The notes under the pieces were generated by a model, which saw only the letters and a list, made by a program, of their open reading frames with translations, ran no database searches and was not told the origin of the DNA. From an uncultured Collinsella sp. (GTDB lineage: Bacteria; Actinomycetota; Coriobacteriia; Coriobacteriales; Coriobacteriaceae): DNA of 40,903 nucleotides. The stretch's first letter is position 1; every line of letters starts with the position of its first letter. The position numbers and the translations under genes were made by a program. Shown in pieces: positions 22,843-30,662 of the stretch. Location of the stretch: the NCBI GenBank assembly GCA_902490405.1, contig CABUDS010000021.1, forward strand, positions 1 to 40,903, read 5' to 3'.

Positions 22843-23640
22843 ATGGGTCTTGAGGGAATCAAGCTGATTGCATGCGATTTGGACGGCACGTTGCTGCATC
22901 CGGGGGAGCGCGAGCCACGTTCCGAGGCCTTTGAGCTCATTGATGAGCTGCATCGTCGCGGCATTGTGTTTATGCCGGCGAGCGGCCGTCAATATGCGAG
23001 CCTGCGCTACCTGTTTGCCCCGGTGGCCGATGAGCTCGCCTATGTATGCGAAAACGGAGCCCTGGTGATGAGCGAGGGGCATGCCGTTGTCAAGCGTTCC
23101 ATGGAGCGTAGCCTTGCTATGGATATCGCGAATGCCGTGGTTGCGTATCCCAATGCCGACGTGACCCTTTCGTGCGAGGGGCACCTCTACACCATGAGCG
23201 GCAACGATGCGTTCGTCGACCATTTGCGCTATGAGGTCCACTGCGATGTGGCGGTGGTCGACCGTCCCGAGGACATCGACGAGGATGTCATTAAGATTGC
23301 CTTCCAGACGCCCGAAATTGATCAGCCGGTGGCCCTGGAGTATTTCGAGCATCTCTTTAGCGACCGAGTCGATGTGATGACGTCGGGAACCGAATGGACG
23401 GACTTTATCGGCTTTGACTCGGGCAAGGGGTCCGCGCTTGCCGATTATGGTCGTGCCCTGGGGATCTCGCCCGATGCGATGATGGCGTTTGGCGACAATG
23501 AGAACGATCGCGACATGCTCAACGTCGTGGGCCATCCCTATCTGATGGAGAGCTGCAACCCTACCATGCGCGGTGTCAATGACCGTGTCCGCTACGTGCG
23601 CACGGTCGAAGAGGAACTGCATCGACTGCTCGCCGAGTAG
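22843..23640 (+). CDS. Cof-type HAD phosphatase
   Basis: This 265-aa cytoplasmic protein is a haloacid-dehalogenase superfamily phosphatase of the Cof/IIB type, usually active on sugar phosphates or related small molecules. Motif I is ACDLDGTLL, motif II is around MPASGRQ, and motifs III/IV are GKGSALADYGRALG and AFGDNENDRDML. The IIB cap lies between about residues 85 and 190. ATG 22843 has GGGGGAAG upstream. The substrate cannot be read from the sequence. Confidence 0.88.
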   Translation: MGLEGIKLIACDLDGTLLHPGEREPRSEAFELIDELHRRGIVFMPASGRQYASLRYLFAPVADELAYVCENGALVMSEGHAVVKRSMERSLAMDIANAVVAYPNADVTLSCEGHLYTMSGNDAFVDHLRYEVHCDVAVVDRPEDIDEDVIKIAFQTPEIDQPVALEYFEHLFSDRVDVMTSGTEWTDFIGFDSGKGSALADYGRALGISPDAMMAFGDNENDRDMLNVVGHPYLMESCNPTMRGVNDRVRYVRTVEEELHRLLAE

Positions 23641-23672
23641 ATATATGTGGCATGCCTAGAAATCTACTTTTT
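23637..23672 (+). terminator. Weak terminator after the HAD gene
   Basis: GTAGAT (23637-23642) can pair with ATCTAC (23662-23667), followed by five T residues. The stem is short and AT-rich and overlaps the stop codon. Confidence 0.4.
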
Positions 23673-23717
23673 GCCGCCATCGGTGGAAAGGGAGATTTTA
23701 AGGCATGTCCCAAACAT

Positions 23718-24098
23718 CTACCGGCAGTTGGGGCAGAGGCCCTCGAAGATGGTGTAGTGCGAGGTGACGTCCCAGCCGATTTGCTCGGACGCCTTGTCGT
23801 CGAGCTGGGCATCGAAGGGGAGCGGCACGTCGATGACGCGGCTGCACGAGGTGCAGATGATATGTGCGTGCGGCTCGATGGTGCGATCGAAGCGGCTGCC
23901 GCCCGGCGTCTTAATAGAGAGAATCTCCCCTGCGTCGGCTAAGAGATTGAGGTTGCGGTAGACCGTGCCGCGGCTGATCTTGTCATCCTGTTCGCGTACG
24001 GCGTTGTAGATTTCGTCGGCGGTGGGATGGTTATAGCTTTGGCGCACAGCGTCAAGAACCAGCTTTCGCTGCTTGGTATTCCTTCTTTGCACCGCCAT
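23718..24098 (-). CDS. Fur-family regulator, PerR-like
   Basis: This 126-aa protein is a metal-dependent Fur-type repressor. The winged helix (about residues 1-75) contains HPTADEIY and SRGTVYRNLNLL. The structural zinc site is formed by two CxxC motifs (CTSC and CPNC). The regulatory metal site reads SRFD...PHAHIIC, with Asp and two His spaced as in PerR rather than Fur or Zur, so peroxide sensing is the best guess. It is monocistronic, with an AT-rich upstream region (about 24120-24175) that may hold its own operator. Confidence 0.83.
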   Translation of the reverse strand: MAVQRRNTKQRKLVLDAVRQSYNHPTADEIYNAVREQDDKISRGTVYRNLNLLADAGEILSIKTPGGSRFDRTIEPHAHIICTSCSRVIDVPLPFDAQLDDKASEQIGWDVTSHYTIFEGLCPNCR

Positions 24099-24159
24099 GC
24101 GCCTCGCCTCTTTTCTATCAACGGTCGTAGGTAAATGATACCGTATTTAGCACACAATA

Positions 24160-24570
24160 CTAATAACGAGGAATGAAACCGTCTTCATTGGCAAGTGGGG
24201 CTCGGGTCTGGGCGTCTACGAGGCGAAAACGCGTTCCCATGCGCTCATAGGAGGCATGAAGCGCCTCGAGATGAGACAGGATGTTTGCCGGAGCTCCCTG
24301 TATCTCCATCTCGACTGACCCGTCTTCCATGTTACTCACCCAGCCGGTGAGTGCGCGTGCCTGTGCGAGGTTGGTGTTGGTGAAGCGGAAACCGACGCCC
24401 TGGACCTGTCCCTCCCACCGCAGGAAATAGCGCTGCGGGGCGTCTTGAGTGGCCTCGTCGCTTGCGAGCACGGTGAGCCTACGGCGCAGCTCAAGCTCAA
24501 CGCCAGAGGGCTTTTGGGGTTCGCGGCTGCCGCCGGTGACGCCCGAGAAAAGCTTGTCGAAAAAGCCCAT
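24160..24570 (-). CDS. Acylphosphatase with N-terminal extension
   Basis: This 136-aa protein has an acylphosphatase domain from about residue 45. The catalytic signature GQVQGVGFR contains the phosphate-binding loop and Arg; the second catalytic residue, Asn, is in GWVSN. The domain hydrolyses acyl phosphates. The first 44 residues (MGFFDKLFSGVTGG...) are an extra segment, likely a short amphipathic helix. It follows the Gfo/Idh/MocA gene by two bases, so the two are co-transcribed. Confidence 0.85.
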   Translation of the reverse strand: MGFFDKLFSGVTGGSREPQKPSGVELELRRRLTVLASDEATQDAPQRYFLRWEGQVQGVGFRFTNTNLAQARALTGWVSNMEDGSVEMEIQGAPANILSHLEALHASYERMGTRFRLVDAQTRAPLANEDGFIPRY

Positions 24571-24572
24571 CG

Positions 24573-25679
24573 CTATGCCTGCTTGCCTGCGTCAGCCGGG
24601 AAGGTTATGCCGGCCTGCTGGCGCACGGCATCCATGATGCGCAGTGAGACGAGCGTGACATCGCGGTAGTGGCCAAGCTCGTGGCGTCCCGCCGGGGTCT
24701 CCCAAATCTCTTCCTTAACGTTATCGATGCCGCCGATGGCGGTGATAAAGTCTGTGAGTTCGTATTCCATAGTGTTGCTCGATTTGGGCAGGTCGAGCAC
24801 GCGGCCGTTGTCGCCCTGTTCGCGCGGTGCCTCGGTCGCCGAGCCGCGTACGACATCGCCGCGATAGTCGATGCGGACGTTGCGGGGCGTGGACAGATGG
24901 TCGATCTGGATAGTGCCACGCTCGCCTTCGATCTGCGAGGGCAGCAGGTCATTCGTAATTTTGGAGTGCGCGAGCTCGACGGAGATGCTGCCTCCGCCAT
25001 AGCTGGCGAGGATGGAACCGCAGCCGTCGATGGGGCCGTGCGTGAGCTGTCGCGTGGTGGGGTCGAGTAGAGTAGTCATGCTCGTAAGGCCGGAGGGCAT
25101 GCCGAAAATCTCGACCATGGGCTCGACGGCGTAGACGCCAATGTCCATGAGGGAACCCGATGCCATATTGCAGTCGAAGATATTGGTGGCGCGTCCCGCG
25201 AGAATCTCGTTGTAGCGCGAGGAATATTTGCCAAAGCGCAATGAGGCGCGGCGGATGGGGGCGATCTCGCCCAGGGCGTCCTCGATGGCGTGGAAGGCGG
25301 GGTCGTGGAGGGGACGCATGGCCTCGAGGGCCACGACACCTGCTGCCTCGGCAGCGCGGAAGACTTCCAGCGCCTGCGCTTCGGTGGCGCAGAAGGGCTT
25401 CTCGACGATGACGTGCTTGCCACCGGCGATGCAGGCAAGGGCCTGCTCGTAGTGAAGTGCGTTAGGGCTGCCGATATAGACGGCGTCGACGTCGGCGGCT
25501 GCCGCAAGCTCATCGAGTGAGGTAAAGTTCCGCTCGCCACCGCGCTCGGCGGTAAAGGCAGCACCGCGATTGGCATCGCGTGAAAGCGTGCCCACAAACG
25601 CGGCTTGGTCGTTGGCGTTGACGACTTGGATAAAGTCGTCGGTGATCATGGATGTGCCGATGGTCGCGATGCGCAGCAT
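24573..25679 (-). CDS. Gfo/Idh/MocA-family oxidoreductase
   Basis: This 368-aa NAD(P)-dependent oxidoreductase has an N-terminal Rossmann fold (MLRIATIGTSMIT...) and the family signature GGKHVIVEKPFCAT, whose Lys is catalytic. The C-terminal half is the Gfo/Idh/MocA substrate domain. The expected substrate is a sugar, inositol or related polyol, but it cannot be read from the sequence. ATG 25679 follows AAGGGGGA; the longer frame upstream is not supported. It is translationally coupled to the acylphosphatase downstream. Confidence 0.88.
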   Translation of the reverse strand: MLRIATIGTSMITDDFIQVVNANDQAAFVGTLSRDANRGAAFTAERGGERNFTSLDELAAAADVDAVYIGSPNALHYEQALACIAGGKHVIVEKPFCATEAQALEVFRAAEAAGVVALEAMRPLHDPAFHAIEDALGEIAPIRRASLRFGKYSSRYNEILAGRATNIFDCNMASGSLMDIGVYAVEPMVEIFGMPSGLTSMTTLLDPTTRQLTHGPIDGCGSILASYGGGSISVELAHSKITNDLLPSQIEGERGTIQIDHLSTPRNVRIDYRGDVVRGSATEAPREQGDNGRVLDLPKSSNTMEYELTDFITAIGGIDNVKEEIWETPAGRHELGHYRDVTLVSLRIMDAVRQQAGITFPADAGKQA

Positions 25680-25752
25680 ACGTCCCCCTTGCGTTGTTTG
25701 GTCTACAGGATGAGTGTAGCGCGTGGGGATATAAAGCTGCGCGAAAACGCTA

Positions 25753-26238
25753 TTACAGGTCGCTCTCGTTAAAGCCGGCGTCGATATCGAGGTTACTGCC
25801 GTCGGCCGCCGTGGTGGCGAGCTCATCGCAGCGCTCGTTGAGCTCGTGACCGGCGTGACCCTTAACCCAGATGAACTCAACCTTGTGCTTGCTTTTGGCG
25901 GTGAGTAGGCGCTCCCACAGGTCGCGGTTCTTGACGGGTTGCTTGTTGGCGGTTTTCCATCCGCGCTTTTTCCAGCCGTCGATCCAATGCTTGTTAAAGG
26001 CGTTGACGACGTACTGCGAATCAGAATGGACTTCGACCTCGCAGGGGCGGTTGAGTGCCTCGAGCGCCACGATGACCGCCATGAGTTCCATGCGGTTGTT
26101 GGTGGTCTTGGCGTAGCCGCGCGAAAGCTCGGAGGTGAAGGTCTTGCCGGCGGGGTTGGTGTATTTGAGCACGGCGCCGTAGCCGCCGCGTCCCGGATTT
26201 GATCGGGCCGAGCCGTCGGTGTAGATGATGACCTTCAC
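25753..26238 (-). CDS. rnhA: Ribonuclease HI
   Basis: This 161-aa enzyme removes RNA from RNA-DNA hybrids. The four catalytic acids are visible in IYTDGSARSNPG (Asp8), NNRMELMA (Glu), VHSDSQYV (Asp) and ERCDELA (Asp), and the basic handle KKRGWKTANKQPVKNRDLW is present. Length and layout fit bacterial RNase HI. GAAAGGAAGC precedes ATG 26238. It appears to be a single-gene unit. Confidence 0.95.
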   Translation of the reverse strand: MKVIIYTDGSARSNPGRGGYGAVLKYTNPAGKTFTSELSRGYAKTTNNRMELMAVIVALEALNRPCEVEVHSDSQYVVNAFNKHWIDGWKKRGWKTANKQPVKNRDLWERLLTAKSKHKVEFIWVKGHAGHELNERCDELATTAADGSNLDIDAGFNESDL

Positions 26239-26337
26239 GGGCTTCCTTTCGTTGAGTGCATTTCATGTGAGTGACCATTGTAGCGCCATGCCCGCCGAGG
26301 GCCAGCAATCTACGATTTCTACCCCGTCTTCCGACTG

Positions 26338-27240
26338 TTAGTTGGCATGGATGATGCGGTTGAGCTCGTCGAGGTATTGCTGCAAGAGGAGAGAGGGCTT
26401 GCGCTCGTCGTGCATGATGTAGCCAACGTGCATCGTTGGGGCGTCTGCTAGCGGGATCGATGCCATGCCCCATTGCATTTCATTGGAGAGGACACCGGTC
26501 GACAGGGTGTAACCGTTCGACGTGATAAGTAAGTTAGTAAGTGTTCCGCGGTCCGAGATTCGTATGTTGCGGTCGCAAGGGATATAGCTAAAAGGTTCCT
26601 CGGCGTAATAGAAGGAGTTTGAGGTTCCCTGCTCAAAGCTGTAGCGCGTATAGGGCGTGAGGTCGGCAAGGGACAGCTGCGGGCGGCGTGCGAGCGGGTG
26701 GCGCTCGCTAACGAAGACGTGGACCGTCGCGTCGAATAGGGGATGGAAGCTTGCGCGGGCATCGGCGAAGGCCTTCTGCAGAACGCGGGCGTTAAAGTCA
26801 TCCAGATACAGAATGCCGATATCGCTGCGAAACGCACGGACGTCATCGATGATCTGCGATGTGGTGGTCTCGCGCATGATGAACTCGAACTTGCTGTCGC
26901 GGCAGCGCTCGATTACGTTGACAAAGGCCTCGACCGAAAAGGCGTAGTGCTGGGCGGAAATGGCGAGGCGGGCTTGCGGGGTGCCACCGTCCTCGTAGCG
27001 TGCCTCGAGCATGTCGGCCTGCTCTACGACCTGGCGCGCATAGCCCAAAAGCTCGGTGCCGTCGTTGGTGAGCGTGACGCCGCGGCTGGAGCGCGTAAAG
27101 ATCTCCAGATGGAGCTCTTGTTCTAGGCTTTTGACGGCGTTTGAGATGTTGGACTGAGCGGTATAGAGGCGCTGAGCTGCGGCGTTGATTGAGCCGGACT
27201 CTGCCACGGCGATAAGAAAACGAAGCTGCTGGAGTGTCAT
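26338..27240 (-). CDS. LysR-family transcriptional regulator
   Basis: This 300-aa regulator has an N-terminal winged helix (LRFLIAVAESGSINAAAQRLYTAQSNISNAVKSLEQEL) and a C-terminal effector domain (about residues 90-295). It is divergent from metY across a 275-base region, the classic LysR arrangement, and may be related to sulfur-metabolism regulators such as CysB/CysR-type proteins; the effector is not evident. A perfect palindrome GATAGCTATC is at 27257-27266, just upstream of its start. Confidence 0.88.
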   Translation of the reverse strand: MTLQQLRFLIAVAESGSINAAAQRLYTAQSNISNAVKSLEQELHLEIFTRSSRGVTLTNDGTELLGYARQVVEQADMLEARYEDGGTPQARLAISAQHYAFSVEAFVNVIERCRDSKFEFIMRETTTSQIIDDVRAFRSDIGILYLDDFNARVLQKAFADARASFHPLFDATVHVFVSERHPLARRPQLSLADLTPYTRYSFEQGTSNSFYYAEEPFSYIPCDRNIRISDRGTLTNLLITSNGYTLSTGVLSNEMQWGMASIPLADAPTMHVGYIMHDERKPSLLLQQYLDELNRIIHAN

Positions 27241-27301
27241 CGGTGCCCGTCCTTTCGATAGCTATCTAAAAAACCGATAACAGGTTAGCGCTTTTAAGTG
27301 A

Positions 27302-27330
27302 TTGACCGAGCGAAACAATGCTCGTACTAT
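27302..27330 (+). promoter_or_regulatory. metY promoter with a dyad in the spacer
   Basis: The -35 is TTGACC (27302-27307), the -10 TACTAT (27325-27330) and the spacer is 17 bp. The spacer carries CGAGC-GAAACAAT-GCTCG (27307-27324), a likely operator. Transcription would start near 27337, leaving a leader of about 180 bases. Confidence 0.75.
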
Positions 27331-27399
27331 TCAAAACACACAAAGGCGGTAGGTAATTAAGCCGACCACGGAACCGGGATGTCAAAAGGAGGACCGCAT

Positions 27400-27453
27400 A
27401 TGAACTGCTTACCAAGACGAATGCCGGGCTCCTGTTTGCGCCCGTCGGCGTGA
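27400..27453 (+). CDS. 17-codon leader peptide with two Cys codons, upstream of metY
   Basis: A strong ribosome site AAAAGGAGG (27384-27392) lies seven bases before ATG 27400. The ORF reads MNCLPRRMPGSCLRPSA and stops at TGA 27451-27453, 62 bases before metY. Cys codons are at positions 3 and 12. The second lies in CTCCTG (27429-27434), which pairs with CAGGAG (27455-27460); an inner GCGCC/GGCGT stem completes the hairpin. CTCCT could also pair with the AGGAG of the leader's or metY's own ribosome site. This is the layout of a cysteine-sensing attenuator, by analogy with Cys-rich leader ORFs of mycobacterial sulfur genes. Confidence 0.6.
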   Translation: MNCLPRRMPGSCLRPSA

Positions 27454-27515
27454 TCAGGAGACAGCGACTTACTTCTCTCTTTTTTATTTACTTTCGTTCG
27501 ATCAAGGAGATCATC

Positions 27516-28826
27516 ATGAGCCAGTTCATCAACAACCCCGAGCACACCTTTGGTTTCGATACCCTGCAGCTTCATGTTGGCCAGGAGAGCGCCGACCCCG
27601 CATCCGACTCCCGCGCCGTGCCTATCTACCAGACCACGAGCTATGTGTTCCGCAACTCCCAGCACGCCGCCGATCGCTTTGGTCTTGCCGACGCCGGTAA
27701 CATCTACGGCCGTCTGACCAACTCCACCCAGGGCGTCTTTGAGGACCGTATCGCCGCGCTCGAGGGTGGCGTGGCCGGTCTTGCCGTCGCCTCCGGTGCC
27801 GCTGCCATCACCTATACCCTGCAGGCTCTTGCCCAGGCTGGTGACCACGTGGTGGCTCAGAAGACCATCTACGGCGGTTCCTACAACCTGCTCGAGCATA
27901 CGCTCTCCCAGTTTGGCGTCGAGACCACGTTTGTCGATGCCCACAACCTGGAAGAGGTTGAGGGTGCCATCAAGGACAATACCACGGTCATCTATCTCGA
28001 GACGCTCGGCAACCCCAACTCTGACATCCCCAACATCGACGCCATCTCCGAGATCGCCAAGAAGCACGGTCTGCCGGTTGTCGTCGACAACACTTTCGGC
28101 ACCCCGTATCTGTTCCGTCCGCTGGAGCATGGTGCCAACATCGTCGTTCATTCCGCAACCAAGTTCATCGGCGGCCACGGCACCTCGCTGGGCGGCGTGA
28201 TCGTCGACGGCGGTAACTTCGATTGGAAGGCGAGCGGAAAGTACGCGCAGATCGCCGAGCCCAACCCCTCCTACCATGGTGTTTCGTTTGCCGAGGCTGC
28301 CGGCCCCGCCGCCTTCGCGACCTATGTCCGCGCCATTCTGCTGCGTGACGAGGGCGCCTGCATTAGCCCGTTTAACGCCTGGGTTCTGCTTCAGGGCACC
28401 GAGACCCTGTCGCTGCGCGTCGACCGCCATGTCGAGAACACCAAGAAGGTCGTTGAGTTCCTGGCTGGTGACAGCCACGTCGCCAAGGTGAACCACCCGA
28501 GCCTGCCTGAGCACCCCGATCATGAGCTTTACAAGCAGTATTTCCCCAACGGCGGTGCCTCGATCTTCACCTTCGAGATCAAGGGCGGCCAGGAGGCTGC
28601 ATGGAAGTTCATCGACCACTTGCAGGTGTTCTCGCTGCTCGCCAACGTGGCCGACGTCAAGTCGCTCGTCGTACACCCGGCTACGACTACGCACTCTCAG
28701 CTCTCTGCCGAGGAGCTCGCCGAGCAGAACATCACGCCCTCCACGATCCGTCTTTCCATCGGTACCGAGAACGCCGAGGATATCATTTGGGATTTGAAGC
28801 AGGCCTTCGCCGCGCTGGACGAGTAA
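27516..28826 (+). CDS. metY: O-acetylhomoserine sulfhydrylase (Cys/Met metabolism PLP enzyme)
   Basis: This 436-aa enzyme of the Cys/Met-metabolism PLP family joins sulfide or a thiol with O-acetylhomoserine. The PLP lysine is Lys216 in SATKFIGGHGTS. The long form with insertions such as GNFDWKASGKYAQIAEP is typical of O-acetylhomoserine aminocarboxypropyltransferase rather than cystathionine gamma-synthase. AAGGAGA precedes ATG 27516. It stands behind a promoter with a dyad and a Cys-codon leader ORF, opposite a LysR gene. A strong terminator follows. Confidence 0.92.
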   Translation: MSQFINNPEHTFGFDTLQLHVGQESADPASDSRAVPIYQTTSYVFRNSQHAADRFGLADAGNIYGRLTNSTQGVFEDRIAALEGGVAGLAVASGAAAITYTLQALAQAGDHVVAQKTIYGGSYNLLEHTLSQFGVETTFVDAHNLEEVEGAIKDNTTVIYLETLGNPNSDIPNIDAISEIAKKHGLPVVVDNTFGTPYLFRPLEHGANIVVHSATKFIGGHGTSLGGVIVDGGNFDWKASGKYAQIAEPNPSYHGVSFAEAAGPAAFATYVRAILLRDEGACISPFNAWVLLQGTETLSLRVDRHVENTKKVVEFLAGDSHVAKVNHPSLPEHPDHELYKQYFPNGGASIFTFEIKGGQEAAWKFIDHLQVFSLLANVADVKSLVVHPATTTHSQLSAEELAEQNITPSTIRLSIGTENAEDIIWDLKQAFAALDE

Positions 28827-28886
28827 GGCGACTTGTGCAAGGACCCCTTGCGACTCGATAGGTATAACTGCATAAAATGCCTGCTC

Positions 28887-28927
28887 AAGGCGCCTGTGCG
28901 AACAATGGTTGCACAGGCGCCTTTTTT
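28887..28927 (+). terminator. Strong terminator after metY
   Basis: AAGGCGCCTGTGC (28887-28899) pairs with GCACAGGCGCCTT (28911-28923) around an 11-base loop, followed by TTTTTT. The rest of the gap to 29138 shows AAAACTC (28985-28991) mirrored by GAGTTTT (29007-29013) and a possible -10 TACTAT near 29089, but no clear gene. Confidence 0.9.
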
Positions 28928-29138
28928 GCATAGAGAGGGTGCAAAAACAGGGTTTTTGACACGCTTTATGCATTCGAGTTGTGGAAAACTCCTGTTGAGA
29001 GGATGTGAGTTTTACGCAATTGACGTGCGCCTTTTGAGTAAAACCGCAGGTCGCGATTTGCTCGAGGTACTATGCAGCGCGATCGAATCACACGCAGCTC
29101 AAACGCAGCAAAAACGCACTACGGAGGTTTCCAGCTAC

Positions 29139-29912
29139 ATGAGGATCGATTCACGAAAACCGAAAGCCGCCGCCCTTTCCGCCGCTCTGACCGTGGCGCT
29201 TTTGACGGGCGCCGGCGCAACCGATGCCCACGCGGTAACACTATCCGATACGGTCGGATCCACGCCGTCCGAGGCGACGCTGATGCAGCCCGTCGACTAC
29301 CGCGGCGACGGTTATGGCTCCATGCAGGAGTGGAACGCCTCGATGGGGGCCAAGCGCGATTCCCTGGAGATGCGCGCTCAGATCATTATGAATATGTATG
29401 GCGACTATGCTACCGATGACGAGCGCGCTGTGTTGCAGGGTTGCATCGACGGTGCGGGTAGCCTGTTGACGATGGGGGAGGTCGATGCCAAGTCGACCGA
29501 GCTCGATGAGCTTCGCGCCACGCTCGAGGATGCCAAGCGTGAGGCGCTTGAGTTTGAGGCCGCCGAGGCCGAGGCCGCGGCCGCCCAGGCTTCGTATTGC
29601 AACGACGGCTCCAGCCCGTCTTACACGTCTGCTGCGTATTACGCGAACGGCTCGGGTCTGACGCGCTTGAGCGGCGTCAATAACTATAACGGCCGCCGCG
29701 AGACCTATTACAGCAGCAACGTGCTCTACCATCACCGCACGGGCGAGTGGACGCAGGATTCCGAGGGCTTTTGGCGCGATTCCGATGGTTACTACGTCGT
29801 TGCCGCGGGCGATAAGGCCCAAGGCTCCACGTTTACCGGTTCCAAGGGCGAGTGCAAGGTCTATGACTCCGGCTGCGCTGCCGGAACCACCGACTACTAC
29901 ACCGGTTGGTAA
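29139..29912 (+). CDS. Secreted protein with coiled coil and 3D/DPBB-like domain
   Basis: This 257-aa protein starts with a Sec signal peptide (basic start, hydrophobic core ALSAALTVALLTGAG, cleavage after DAHA near residue 32). Residues about 60-140 form an alpha-helical, partly coiled-coil segment rich in Glu and Ala. The C-terminal 100 residues (NNYNGRRETYYSS...VVAAGDKAQGSTF...DSGCAAGTTDYYTGW) resemble the 3D/double-psi beta-barrel fold of cell-wall proteins and contain the conserved-looking Asp and Cys. No catalytic role is proved; binding or cutting peptidoglycan is possible. ACGGAGG lies 12 bases before ATG 29139. Confidence 0.7.
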   Translation: MRIDSRKPKAAALSAALTVALLTGAGATDAHAVTLSDTVGSTPSEATLMQPVDYRGDGYGSMQEWNASMGAKRDSLEMRAQIIMNMYGDYATDDERAVLQGCIDGAGSLLTMGEVDAKSTELDELRATLEDAKREALEFEAAEAEAAAAQASYCNDGSSPSYTSAAYYANGSGLTRLSGVNNYNGRRETYYSSNVLYHHRTGEWTQDSEGFWRDSDGYYVVAAGDKAQGSTFTGSKGECKVYDSGCAAGTTDYYTGW

Positions 29913-29941
29913 TTTTTCTGCATTACGGATATTTGGCGGAT

Positions 29942-29988
29942 GGGCGTCTTTACCGAGCTTTTGGGCAACGTAAGGACGCCCGTTTTTT
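29942..29988 (+). terminator. Terminator after the secreted protein gene
   Basis: GGGCGTC (29942-29948) pairs with GACGCCC (29975-29981), extended by TTAC/GTAA, followed by GTTTTTT. Confidence 0.8.
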
Positions 29989-30098
29989 GAGCGTGCTTGA
30001 GTTAACAGAGCGCTTACCGTGGCAGTACGCCGCGCATATGGGAGCGGGGCACACTAAGTCATGAGAAGCAAGGTCTTTCCTGTGGAGGAAGTGGTCTC

Positions 30099-30299
30099 AT
30101 GAACGCTCGAGATATCGCTATTGCCGCCGTCGCACTTGCACTGGGTTGTCTTGGTCCTACAGCCGCGCTTGTCGCGGGCATGCAGGGCTTGTGCGGAGCT
30201 GCTCCTATCGTTGTGGGGGCCCTGATTGCTGTCGCTGCGCTGGGAAGCGCCGGCGTCGTCCTTTGCCGTGATGATGAAGACGAGATCGTGGGGTCCTAA
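30099..30299 (+). CDS. Small two-helix membrane protein
   Basis: This 66-aa protein has two hydrophobic helices (about 8-27 and 33-55) and a short acidic tail (CRDDEDEIVGS). GGAGGAA lies about 10 bases before ATG 30099. No family was recognised. It is a small, probably inner-membrane protein of unknown role, and could be a spurious ORF. Confidence 0.5.
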   Translation: MNARDIAIAAVALALGCLGPTAALVAGMQGLCGAAPIVVGALIAVAALGSAGVVLCRDDEDEIVGS

Positions 30300-30379
30300 A
30301 GTTAGCCTCAACTCTGGTTTTACCGGAGCGTGTTGCGTGCTCGGGATAGCGGTATTTAGAAGAACAAACGCATGGGAAC

Positions 30380-30499
30380 TCACGGCTTAAAGCCAAACCA
30401 GTGTGGGGTGTCGCACGAGAGCGTGTGGGTGAGGTCGACCCAGCGATAATCGGTGCTTTTGAGCTGGGATGCGAGGTTCCGAAGGTCGAGCGCGGGCAT
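30380..30499 (-). pseudogene. Truncated cyclase/kynurenine formamidase-like remnant
   Basis: On the minus strand, ATG 30499 with an AGGAG site starts a 39-codon frame ending at TGA 30380-30382. Its end, YRWVDLTHTLSCDTPHW, is the start of a cyclase family protein (relatives read WIDLTHTLSPDTPHW). The frame stops in the middle of the metal-binding domain and nothing recognisable follows in any frame before the membrane-protein gene. The rest of the gap (30300-30662) shows no other gene. Confidence 0.55.
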
Positions 30500-30662
30500 G
30501 GGTGGCTCCTTTCATCGGGCTTTTTGCTGATGTTAAAGCGCTGGCGTGACGGCTCGATTTCTGCTGCGTTACGATACGTTCTCGATTGCGATTCCATGAT
30601 GTTTCGGCCGCGTGACCGTTGTGTTTCGCCGTGCCGGGGTGCTGATGGCGAAGGGAGGGGCC

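Noticed and set aside
27331..27515. SAM or other known riboswitch upstream of metY
   Set aside because: The S-box core and other known classes could not be found. The leader is better explained by the short Cys-codon ORF and its hairpin.
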